In this document: positions 7,026 to 12,496 of the stretch, one piece after another
How the letters are laid out: the number at the start of each line of letters is the position of its first letter
Position numbering within the stretch: the first letter of the stretch is position 1
NCBI GenBank assembly: GCA_024641225.1
Contig: JAHEDN010000028.1
Span: 1-12,496 of the forward strand
Direction: 5' to 3'
From: Burkholderiales bacterium
GTDB lineage: Bacteria; Pseudomonadota; Gammaproteobacteria; Burkholderiales; Burkholderiaceae_F
Length of the DNA stretch: 12,496 nt
The notes under the pieces: generated by a model
The model's input: only the letters and a program-made list of their open reading frames with translations
What the model was told of the DNA's origin: nothing
The model's database searches: none
Program-made: the position numbers and the translations under genes

Positions 7026-7777
7026 TGCGTCTCCTCGGAAATTCGTTGCAGTCGACGGGCGTCGCCGTCGACGACCTCGGCCAGGTGCCCGGCGACACGC
7101 GCATAAAGCCCCGGACCGGGATGAAAGCCGTCGACGCCCATCAGGTCGGGCTGCATCACGCCGTCCATAGCCACGTGGTGCACCCGTGGTGCCGCAAGAT
7201 TCCAGGACTCAGCCCAGCGCGCCTGCGCGCGATTGTTCCGCCGCGACATCTGGCCTGCCCACCAGGCGAGCGGCTGCGGCAGCGAAGGAAACAGTTCCAT
7301 CTCCGGCAGCGCCGGAAAGAAAACCCTCGCCACGCCCGCATGCGCGTTGAGCCAGATCGCGATCCGGCCGCGGTGCTTCAGCGCCTCGGCGACCGGTACC
7401 TGCTGCGTGATGTCGTTGACGCCTAGCACCACCACCGCCAGATCCGCTTCCGGCACGTCCCGATCCTGCAGATAGGCTAGCGCAGCCTCGGAGGTCAGCC
7501 CGGTCTGCGCTAGCAGAGTCCAGCGCACCGCGCCATCGAGCCGGTGCGCGATTTGCCTCGCGAGCGGCCGGGCCAGCGCTTGGTCCTGATGCTCCGCGCC
7601 GACGCCGGCTGCGCTTGAATCGCCGATCACCAGCAGGCGCATCGCATCGTTTCCGCGCCCTTCGCACCCCTTGCGCGGCCCCGGCGGTTCGGGCAGGGGA
7701 ACGACGCCGGCGCGGACACCCTGCGCCTGCGCGTACAGCAGAGGAAAGAGCGCGAAGCGGGCGACGATGTCGATCAT
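7022..7777 (-). CDS. SGNH/GDSL-family hydrolase (esterase or lipase-like)
   Basis: The protein has 251 residues. SGNH blocks are visible in order: GDSSAAG with nucleophile S54 (block I), G93 in QTGLTS (block II), GVND with N121 (block III), and DGFHPG with D216 and H219 (block V). Such enzymes hydrolyse esters or lipids through a Ser-His-Asp set. The first 45 residues hold a hydrophobic stretch (IVARFALFPLLYAQA, 4-18) followed by LPEPPGPRKG, a pattern I associate with this subfamily, so the ATG at 7777 is favoured. The hydrophobic stretch could anchor it to the inner membrane. An alternative ATG at 7642, preceded by GGAAA, would remove this region. It starts 16 bases after the thioesterase stop and overlaps the next gene. 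Confidence 0.9.
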   Translation of the reverse strand: MIDIVARFALFPLLYAQAQGVRAGVVPLPEPPGPRKGCEGRGNDAMRLLVIGDSSAAGVGAEHQDQALARPLARQIAHRLDGAVRWTLLAQTGLTSEAALAYLQDRDVPEADLAVVVLGVNDITQQVPVAEALKHRGRIAIWLNAHAGVARVFFPALPEMELFPSLPQPLAWWAGQMSRRNNRAQARWAESWNLAAPRVHHVAMDGVMQPDLMGVDGFHPGPGLYARVAGHLAEVVDGDARRLQRISEETQ

Positions 7778-7793
7778 CGTTCGCGACCTGCCG

Positions 7794-8222
7794 TCATTTC
7801 TTCGGCCACAGCACCATCTGCGTGCAGCGGAACAGCGCGAGCGTCCTGCCGCCAGCGACCTCTCGCACCGTGGCGTCCCACAACTGGGTCGTGCGCCCCA
7901 GGTGCACGCCGGAGGCGACGGCCTCGAGCGTGCCCTCGGTGGCCGTGCCGAGGAAGTTGCACTTCAGTTCGATCGTGGTGAAGCTTTCGGCGCCTTCGGG
8001 CATGTGCGCGATGGTCGCAAAGCCGCAGGCGGTGTCCGCCAAGGCGATCACGCTGGCCGCGTGCAGGAAGCCGTTGGGCGCCAGCATCTGCGGCTGGATC
8101 TGCAGCTGCATCGCCAGTTCACGCTCGTCGACGCGGACCACCTCGAGCCCGAACCAGCCGGGCAGGCGGCCGGCGGCGCGCGCGTTCAGCGAGTCCAGGT
8201 CAACATCCCGGCGCAGCTTCAT
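7794..8222 (-). CDS. PaaI-family hotdog acyl-CoA thioesterase
   Basis: The protein has 142 residues, normal for small 4HBT/PaaI thioesterases that release free acids from acyl- or aroyl-CoA in the cytoplasm. The active region reads LAPNGFLHAASVIALADTACG, with N50, H54 and D63 in the positions used by the PaaI group (asparagine, HxG-like loop and acid on the hot-dog helix). ELKCNFLG follows in the next strand. It follows the isomerase by nine bases, and its ribosome site GAGGAA (8228-8233) overlaps that gene's stop codon, so expression together is very likely. In a beta-oxidation operon it may clear dead-end acyl-CoAs and restore CoA. It is not closely related to the YciA-type enzyme at 2481. 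Confidence 0.93.
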   Translation of the reverse strand: MKLRRDVDLDSLNARAAGRLPGWFGLEVVRVDERELAMQLQIQPQMLAPNGFLHAASVIALADTACGFATIAHMPEGAESFTTIELKCNFLGTATEGTLEAVASGVHLGRTTQLWDATVREVAGGRTLALFRCTQMVLWPKK

Positions 8223-8231
8223 CGCAATTCC

Positions 8232-8996
8232 TCAGCCGAAACGCGAAAAATCCGGCTTGCGGCGCTCGAAGAAGGCCGAGAACGCTTCCCTGGCCTCGGC
8301 GCTCCCGAGCATCCGGCCGAACGTCTTCGCCTCGTCCTCGATCACCTTCTCCGTCACCGTCTTCCACGCCGACTTCATCAGCCGCTTGGTCTCGCGCACC
8401 GAGGTCGGCGGCAGGCCGTTGAAGCGCGCCGCCTGCTTCTTCGCGTAGCCGAGCACCTCGTCGGGCGGCAGGATACGGTTGACGATCTTCATTTCCGCGG
8501 CCTCCTCGGCGCTCATCGGCTCGCCAAGCAGCAGCTTCTCGGCCGCTTTGTGATAGCCGGCGCTCATCGGCACCAGCAGGCTGGAGGCGAACTCGGCGCA
8601 CAGGCCGAGCGAGACGAACGGCATCGAGAACATCGCGTTGTCGGCGCAGTAGACGAGGTCGCAATGCAGCAGCATCGTCGTGCCGATGCCCACCGCCGCC
8701 CCGTTGACCGCGGCGATCACCGGCTTCTCCGCGTAGCCGAGCGCGGCCATGAACTGGAACACCGGCGCGTCCATGCCCGACGGCGGGTTCTTCATGAAGT
8801 CCTCGAGGTCGTTGCCGGCGGTGAAGATGTCCGGCTGGCCGTGGATCAGGATCGCGCGCGCCGACAGGTCTTCATGCGCCGCCACGATGGCATCGGCCAT
8901 CTGCTGGTACATCGCCACGGTGATGGCGTTCTTCTTCTCCGGCCGCGCGATCTCGATGCGCGCCACGCCGTCGGCGGTTTCGGTGCGGATGGTCAT
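8232..8996 (-). CDS. Crotonase-family enoyl-CoA isomerase-like protein
   Basis: The 254-residue crotonase fold is clear: oxyanion-hole segments FTAGNDLEDF (58-67) and AAVNGAAVGIGTT (95-107), then HCDLVY. Both catalytic glutamates of true enoyl-CoA hydratases are missing: by alignment to the classical enzyme, T107 replaces the first and F127 the second. Instead E135, in LGLCAEFASS, sits where delta3-delta2-enoyl-CoA isomerases of the ECI2 type carry their single catalytic glutamate. The PF-LG-E-SS pattern is also ECI2-like. I therefore favour an isomerase that shifts double bonds of unsaturated fatty acyl-CoAs so that they can enter beta-oxidation. Automated annotation would probably say enoyl-CoA hydratase. 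GGAGAC about eight bases upstream supports the ATG at 8996. Confidence 0.92.
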   Translation of the reverse strand: MTIRTETADGVARIEIARPEKKNAITVAMYQQMADAIVAAHEDLSARAILIHGQPDIFTAGNDLEDFMKNPPSGMDAPVFQFMAALGYAEKPVIAAVNGAAVGIGTTMLLHCDLVYCADNAMFSMPFVSLGLCAEFASSLLVPMSAGYHKAAEKLLLGEPMSAEEAAEMKIVNRILPPDEVLGYAKKQAARFNGLPPTSVRETKRLMKSAWKTVTEKVIEDEAKTFGRMLGSAEAREAFSAFFERRKPDFSRFG

Positions 8997-9065
8997 CAGG
9001 CTGTCTCCGTCAAGGCTCTTTTCTCATCTTCTTTCATGTTCGCCATCAGGCACGGCGCCCCGTCA

Positions 9066-9084
9066 CCCTCCCCTCGGGGGAGGG
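9066..9084 (-). repeat. Perfect hairpin with short loop in the thiolase-isomerase spacer
   Basis: CCCTCCCC (9066-9073) and GGGGAGGG (9077-9084) form a perfect eight-base stem around a three-base loop. It is followed by more G-rich sequence on the plus strand. Repeats of this look are scattered between genes in many GC-rich proteobacteria. It lacks a T run and is more likely a transcript-stabilising or processing element than a strong terminator. Confidence 0.5.
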
Positions 9085-9125
9085 CCGGGGAGGAGTCGTG
9101 GCCGTTGATACGCGGGCCGCCGCCC

Positions 9126-9143
9126 GGCCGCCCGAAGGCGGCC
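9126..9143 (-). repeat. Very stable UUCG-tetraloop hairpin in the thiolase-isomerase spacer
   Basis: On the minus strand, which is the transcribed sense, this reads GGCCGCC-TTCG-GGCGGCC. It is a seven-base perfect GC stem closed by the exceptionally stable C(UUCG)G tetraloop. It would fold in the operon mRNA between thiolase and isomerase. Confidence 0.55.
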
Positions 9144-9162
9144 CGCCCGATTGGCCCGCCGA

Positions 9163-9201
9163 GGGTGCACGTGCGATGCGCGCAGCGCATCGCGTACACC
9201 C
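9163..9201 (-). terminator. Long hairpin just after the thiolase stop, possible terminator or processing site
   Basis: GCGATGCGC (9173-9181) and GCGCATCGC (9185-9193) form a perfect nine-base stem with a three-base loop. GGGTG (9163-9167) and CACCC (9197-9201) extend it beyond a small internal bulge. It begins seven bases past the thiolase stop codon in the direction of transcription. No T tract follows on the minus strand, so readthrough into the isomerase is expected. Confidence 0.4.
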
Positions 9202-9207
9202 GAGGCG

Positions 9208-10404
9208 TCACACGCGCTCGAAGATCCCCGCCGCTCCCATCCCGGTGCCGACGCACATCGTCACCATGCCGTACTTGAGATTCTTCCGGCGCAGCGCATG
9301 CACGACGGTGGCAGCGCGGATCGCGCCGGTCGCGCCAAGCGGGTGGCCGAGCGCGATCGCGCCGCCCATCGGGTTGACCTTCGACGCGTCGAGGCCGAGG
9401 TCGCCGATCACCGCCAGCGCCTGCGCGGCAAACGCTTCGTTCAGCTCGATCCAGCCCATGTCCTCGGCCTTCAGCCCGGCCAGCTTCAGCGCCAAGGGGA
9501 TCGCTTCCTTCGGTCCGATGCCCATGATCTCCGGCGGCACGCCACGGATCGCGAACGAGACGAAGCGCGCCAGCGGCGTCAGGTTGAACTGCTTGAGGGC
9601 CTTCTCGCTGACCACGATCAGCGCGCCCGCGCCGTCGGAGGTCTGCGAACTGTTGCCGGCGGTGACGCTGCCCTTGGCCGCGAACACGGGCCGGAGCCTG
9701 GCCAGCGCCTCGCGGCTGGTGTCGGCGCGCGGGCCCTCGTCGAGAGATACGTTCTTCGTCGCCACGGCCAGTTCGCGGCTGGAAAGGTCCGGGAACTTCT
9801 CGACCACCTCGATCGGCGTGATCTCGTCGGTGAACTCGCCGGCCTTCTGCGCCGCGATCGCCTTCATGTGCGAGTGATAGGCGAACTCGTCCTGCGCCTC
9901 GCGCGTCACCTTCCACTGCGCCGCGACCTTCTCGGCCGTCATGCCCATGCCGTAGGCGATGCCGATGTTCTCGTCGCGCTCGAAGATGTGCGCGTTGAAC
10001 GACGGCTTGTTGCCGACCATCGGCACCATGCTCATCGACTCTGCGCCGCCGGCGATCATTACGTCGGCCTCGCCGACGCGGATGCGGTCGGCGGCCATCT
10101 GCACCGCCGTCAGGCCCGAGGCGCAGAAGCGGTTGATGGTCACGCCGCCGACGCTCGACGGCAGGCCGGCCAGCAGCACCGCGATACGCGCCACGTTCAG
10201 GCCCTGCTCGGCCTCCGGCATCGCGCAGCCGATGATCGCGTCCTCGACCGCCTTCGGGTCGAGGGACGGTACCTGCGCCATCGCGCCTCTGATCGCCGCG
10301 ATCAGCAGATCGTCCGGCCGCGTGTTCCTGAACGCGCCCTTCGGCGCCTTGCCGATCGGCGTGCGCGTGGCGGCGACGATGTAGGCATCCTGTACTTGTC
10401 TCAT
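9208..10404 (-). CDS. Acetyl-CoA C-acyltransferase (thiolase), beta-oxidation type
   Basis: The protein has 398 residues, the normal thiolase length. It cleaves 3-ketoacyl-CoA with CoA to acetyl-CoA and a shortened acyl-CoA in the cytoplasm. All catalytic parts are present: nucleophile C94 in NRFCASGL, the GGAESMS segment (119-125), NEAFAAQAL (322-330), H354 in ALGHPLGATG and C384 in MCVGTGMG. Placement directly after the FadN-like dehydrogenase/hydratase points to FadA-type degradation rather than biosynthetic acetoacetyl-CoA formation. GGAGAA (10411-10416) lies six bases before the ATG. The 115-base spacer upstream and the 211-base spacer downstream are both full of hairpins, setting this gene apart from the tightly packed genes after it. 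Confidence 0.97.
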   Translation of the reverse strand: MRQVQDAYIVAATRTPIGKAPKGAFRNTRPDDLLIAAIRGAMAQVPSLDPKAVEDAIIGCAMPEAEQGLNVARIAVLLAGLPSSVGGVTINRFCASGLTAVQMAADRIRVGEADVMIAGGAESMSMVPMVGNKPSFNAHIFERDENIGIAYGMGMTAEKVAAQWKVTREAQDEFAYHSHMKAIAAQKAGEFTDEITPIEVVEKFPDLSSRELAVATKNVSLDEGPRADTSREALARLRPVFAAKGSVTAGNSSQTSDGAGALIVVSEKALKQFNLTPLARFVSFAIRGVPPEIMGIGPKEAIPLALKLAGLKAEDMGWIELNEAFAAQALAVIGDLGLDASKVNPMGGAIALGHPLGATGAIRAATVVHALRRKNLKYGMVTMCVGTGMGAAGIFERV

Positions 10405-10420
10405 TTCATGTTCTCCACGA

Positions 10421-10434
10421 AGGACCCTAGTCCT
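10421..10434 (-). repeat. Small hairpin near the thiolase ribosome site
   Basis: AGGAC (10421-10425) and GTCCT (10430-10434) enclose a four-base loop, five bases upstream of the thiolase ribosome site in transcription order. It could affect access of ribosomes. It is weak alone but is part of the larger hairpin series. Confidence 0.35.
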
Positions 10435-10473
10435 GGCTGGGGGAGCACGAGGGGGCCAGCCGAGCCCCCTCGT
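10435..10473 (-). promoter_or_regulatory. Strong hairpin with possible alternative pairing or pseudoknot in the spacer before thiolase
   Basis: ACGAGGGGGC (10447-10456) and GCCCCCTCGT (10464-10473) form a perfect ten-base stem with a seven-base loop. Part of that loop also pairs with a segment outside it: CCAGCC (10456-10461) with GGCTGG (10435-10440). On the mRNA the loop GGCUG could pair with downstream CAGCC, giving an H-type pseudoknot, or the two pairings could compete. Either arrangement would suit a regulatory or processing element. Function is inferred from structure only. Confidence 0.4.
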
Positions 10474-10487
10474 TCACTTGAATCCCG

Positions 10488-10507
10488 GCGGCCGCGCCAG
10501 CGGCCGC
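10488..10507 (-). repeat. Perfect hairpin of two GCGGCCGC copies
   Basis: GCGGCCGC at 10488-10495 and again at 10500-10507 are separated by four bases. Because each copy is itself a palindrome, the pair is both a direct and an inverted repeat and can fold as an eight-base stem with a four-base loop. Confidence 0.5.
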
Positions 10508-10509
10508 TC

Positions 10510-10540
10510 GGGAAACCGGTCAGTTCCTGACCGGTTTCCC
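10510..10540 (-). terminator. 14-bp perfect hairpin enclosing the stop codon of the FadN-like gene
   Basis: Arms at 10510-10523 and 10527-10540 pair perfectly for 14 bases around a three-base loop (TTC on the plus strand). The core of each arm is ACCGGT. The stop codon at 10520-10522 and the last codons for KPVRN lie inside the stem. No T run follows it on the minus strand, so it is not a canonical intrinsic terminator. It may be a 3'-end protector, attenuator or processing site between this gene and the thiolase. Confidence 0.5.
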
Positions 10541-12496
10541 TGTCTGCAGCATGCCCATCATCCGTTCCTGCGACTTCGGGTGGGCGACCAGTTGCATGAA
10601 GAGCTTGCGCTCCATGTCGAGCAGCCACTGCTCGTCGACCAGCGCACCGGCCTCGACATCGCCGCCGCAAAGCACCTCGGCAATGAACGTCGCCAGCTGC
10701 ATGTCGTGCGCGCTGATGAATCCGCCGTCGCGCATGTTGACCAGCTGGCCCTTGATCGTCGCCACGCCCGAGCGGCCGGCGACCGGGAAGCCCTTGACCT
10801 TCATCGGCGGCCGGTAGCCGGTGGCACTCATCGCGAACGCCTCGCCGATCGCCGTCCACAGCAGTTCGTGGCTGTTGAACACGATCAGGTCGGACGCGAG
10901 CAGGTAGCCCATCGCGCGCGCCTCGAGCGCCGACTTGGCGACGTTGGCCATCGCGGCGTTGGTGAACCAGTTGCGCACGAACGGGAAGACGTCGGTCATA
11001 CCGGCGGCCTGCGCCGCCTGCGCCGCGCGCAGCGCGCCCTCCTTCAGGCCGCCGCCGCCCGGGATCAGCCCGACGCCGACCTCGACCAGGCCAACGTAGC
11101 TTTCCAGGTTCGCCACGCGTCGCGCGCAGTGCAGCAACGTTTCGCAGCCGCCGCCGAGCGCCATGCCGCTCACCGCGCCGACGACCGGCACCTGGGAATA
11201 CTTCAGCCGCATCATCGCCTGCTGGAATTTCGCGACCTCGGGACCGATCGCCTTCGCGCCACCGCTCATGAACACCGGCAGCATCGCCTGCAGGTCCGCA
11301 CCCACCGAGAACGGCTCGTCAGGCGACCAGATCACGAGGCCGCGGTAGCCGGCCTCGGCCGTCTCGACCGCCTTGTGCATGCCGGCGAGCACGCCCGGCC
11401 CGATCGCGTGCATCTTGGTCTTCAGCGACAGGATCAGCACTTCGGCAGCGGCGCCTTGCTCCAGATGCCAGAGTCGCACCGAATCGTCCTCGAACACCGT
11501 CTTGCCACCGGTATGCCCCGTCGCGGCGCCCTCACCGGCCAGCTGCGCGCGGAAGATCTGCCGCGCATAAACCGGCAGCTGCGAGCGGCCGACGAATTTC
11601 TTCTGTGCCGGCGACCACGAGCCGTCCTTGCCGTGCACGCCGCCCGCCCTGGCCACCGGGCCCTCGAAGACCCACTTGGGCAGCGGCGCCTTGGACATGG
11701 CCTCGCCGGCATCGATGTCGGCCTTGACCCACTCGGCGATCTGCTTCCAGCCGGCGGCCTGCCATGTCTCGAACGGGCCCGTGCTCCAGCCAAAGCCCCA
11801 GCGCAGCGCAAAGTCGACGTCGCGCGCCGTGTCGGCGATCGACTCGAGGTGCACGGCGATGTAGTGGAACGCGTCGCGGAAGATGGCCCACAGGAACTTC
11901 GCCTGCGGATGATCGGTTTCGCGCAGCAGCTTCAAACGCTCGGCGGGATCCTTCTTCTTCAGGATGCGTGCGATCAGTTCGTCGGCCTTGCCGGCGGACT
12001 CGACGTAGTCCTGCTTCTTCGGATCGAGCACCTTGATGACCTTGCCGTCCTTCCGGTAGAAGCCGGCCTTGGTCTTCTGCCCGAGCGCGCCCTTGTCGAC
12101 GAGCGCCTTGAGCACCGGCGGCGTGGCGAAGTGCGCCGCAAACGGGTCGATCGATGCCGGCAGCGTTTCCTGCATCGTGCGGATCACGTGCGCCATCGTG
12201 TCCAGGCCCACGACGTCGGCGGTGCGGAACGTCGCGCTCTTGGCGCGGCCGAGCTTGGAACCGGTGAGATCGTCGACGACGTCGTACGGAATGCCGTACT
12301 TCTCGGCCTCCTTGATCGTCGCCAGCATGCCGAAGATGCCGACCCGGTTGGCGATGAAGTTGGGCGTGTCCTTGGCGCGCACGACGCCCTTGCCGAGCGT
12401 GCTGGTCAGGAAACTTTCAAGGTCGTCGAGGATCTGCGGCCGCGTGGCCGGCGTCGGGATCAGTTCGACCAGGTGCATGTAGCGCGGCGGATTGAA
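10520..12496 (-). CDS. FadN-like bifunctional 3-hydroxyacyl-CoA dehydrogenase / enoyl-CoA hydratase (partial, N-terminus outside window)
   Basis: The window holds the last 658 residues; the frame stays open to the edge, where it begins FNPPRYMHLVELIPTP. That is the stretch right after the catalytic histidine of the dehydrogenase HFFNP motif, so the NAD-binding domain (about 140 residues) is missing. An initiator ATG at 12478 is therefore not the true start. Order is as in Bacillus FadN: dehydrogenase C-terminal domain (TPNFIANRVG, then DLTGSKLGRAKSATFRTADV), a second dehydrogenase-like section with ALRWGFGWSTGPFETW, then a C-terminal crotonase domain. That domain keeps both hydratase glutamates, in GGGCE (visible residue about 452) and in YVGLVEVGVGLIPGGGG (about 472). 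The end, SQERMMGMLQTGKPVRN, is FadN-like. It performs hydration and NAD-linked oxidation in beta-oxidation. E. coli FadB has the opposite domain order. Confidence 0.96.
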   Translation of the reverse strand, partial: FNPPRYMHLVELIPTPATRPQILDDLESFLTSTLGKGVVRAKDTPNFIANRVGIFGMLATIKEAEKYGIPYDVVDDLTGSKLGRAKSATFRTADVVGLDTMAHVIRTMQETLPASIDPFAAHFATPPVLKALVDKGALGQKTKAGFYRKDGKVIKVLDPKKQDYVESAGKADELIARILKKKDPAERLKLLRETDHPQAKFLWAIFRDAFHYIAVHLESIADTARDVDFALRWGFGWSTGPFETWQAAGWKQIAEWVKADIDAGEAMSKAPLPKWVFEGPVARAGGVHGKDGSWSPAQKKFVGRSQLPVYARQIFRAQLAGEGAATGHTGGKTVFEDDSVRLWHLEQGAAAEVLILSLKTKMHAIGPGVLAGMHKAVETAEAGYRGLVIWSPDEPFSVGADLQAMLPVFMSGGAKAIGPEVAKFQQAMMRLKYSQVPVVGAVSGMALGGGCETLLHCARRVANLESYVGLVEVGVGLIPGGGGLKEGALRAAQAAQAAGMTDVFPFVRNWFTNAAMANVAKSALEARAMGYLLASDLIVFNSHELLWTAIGEAFAMSATGYRPPMKVKGFPVAGRSGVATIKGQLVNMRDGGFISAHDMQLATFIAEVLCGGDVEAGALVDEQWLLDMERKLFMQLVAHPKSQERMMGMLQTGKPVRN

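Noticed and set aside
9000..9207. A small gene in the thiolase-isomerase spacer
   Set aside because: No open frame there has both a ribosome site and a recognisable protein; the sequence is dominated by inverted repeats.
7671..10530. Long plus-strand open frames opposite the hydrolase-thiolase region (about 7671-9278 and 9151-10530)
   Set aside because: They are low-complexity Arg/His/Asp-rich translations that cross several real gene boundaries. The minus-strand genes show full family motifs.
12478..12478. ATG at 12478 as the true start of the FadN-like protein
   Set aside because: The reading frame continues upstream with FNPPRY, part of a conserved dehydrogenase motif, so the gene extends past the window edge.
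1..12496. Mobile element, CRISPR array, toxin-antitoxin or defence system
   Set aside because: No transposase, integrase, regularly spaced repeats, target duplications or defence-type motifs were seen on either strand. Base composition is even across the genes.

Overview
The window is a GC-rich (about two-thirds G+C), densely coded bacterial chromosome segment. Gene content and protein style suggest a betaproteobacterium of the Burkholderiales/Rhodocyclales kind: an AapJ-type amino-acid binding protein, an Atm1-type exporter, a DUF808 membrane protein, and a FadN-like dehydrogenase/hydratase followed by a thiolase. This placement rests on general resemblance, not on any search. I see no tRNA, rRNA, CRISPR, insertion sequence or prophage gene.

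Layout, left to right. Positions 1-206 (minus) hold the start of an ABC-transporter amino-acid binding protein that runs off the left edge. An Atm1/HMT-type ABC exporter follows (430-2319, minus). It faces away from a YciA-type acyl-CoA thioesterase (2481-2894, plus) across a short divergent region. Next on the plus strand is a small helical protein of unknown function (3046-3726), then convergently an amidase-signature enzyme (3776-5086, minus). A DUF808 membrane protein (5273-6196, plus) diverges from the amidase and stops one base from the converging SDR gene.

From 12496 down to 6198 all genes are on the minus strand and form a probable fatty-acid/acyl-CoA catabolic operon. In transcription order they are: FadN-like 3-hydroxyacyl-CoA dehydrogenase/enoyl-CoA hydratase (5' end outside the window), thiolase, enoyl-CoA isomerase-like crotonase, PaaI-type hotdog thioesterase, SGNH/GDSL hydrolase, and HSDL2-like short-chain dehydrogenase. 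The first three cover hydration, oxidation, thiolysis and probably double-bond isomerisation in beta-oxidation. The thioesterase could release CoA from stalled intermediates. The last two genes are translationally coupled by an ATGA overlap, but their substrates are unknown.

The least ordinary feature is RNA-level structure in this operon. Junctions downstream of the isomerase are tight (9 bp, 16 bp, then overlap). The two junctions flanking the thiolase are 115 and 211 bp and are packed with perfect GC-rich inverted repeats, one of which encloses the stop codon of the FadN-like gene. No clearly new multi-gene system is visible; the other genes belong to known families, apart from the unknown protein at 3046, which shows signs of internal duplication.
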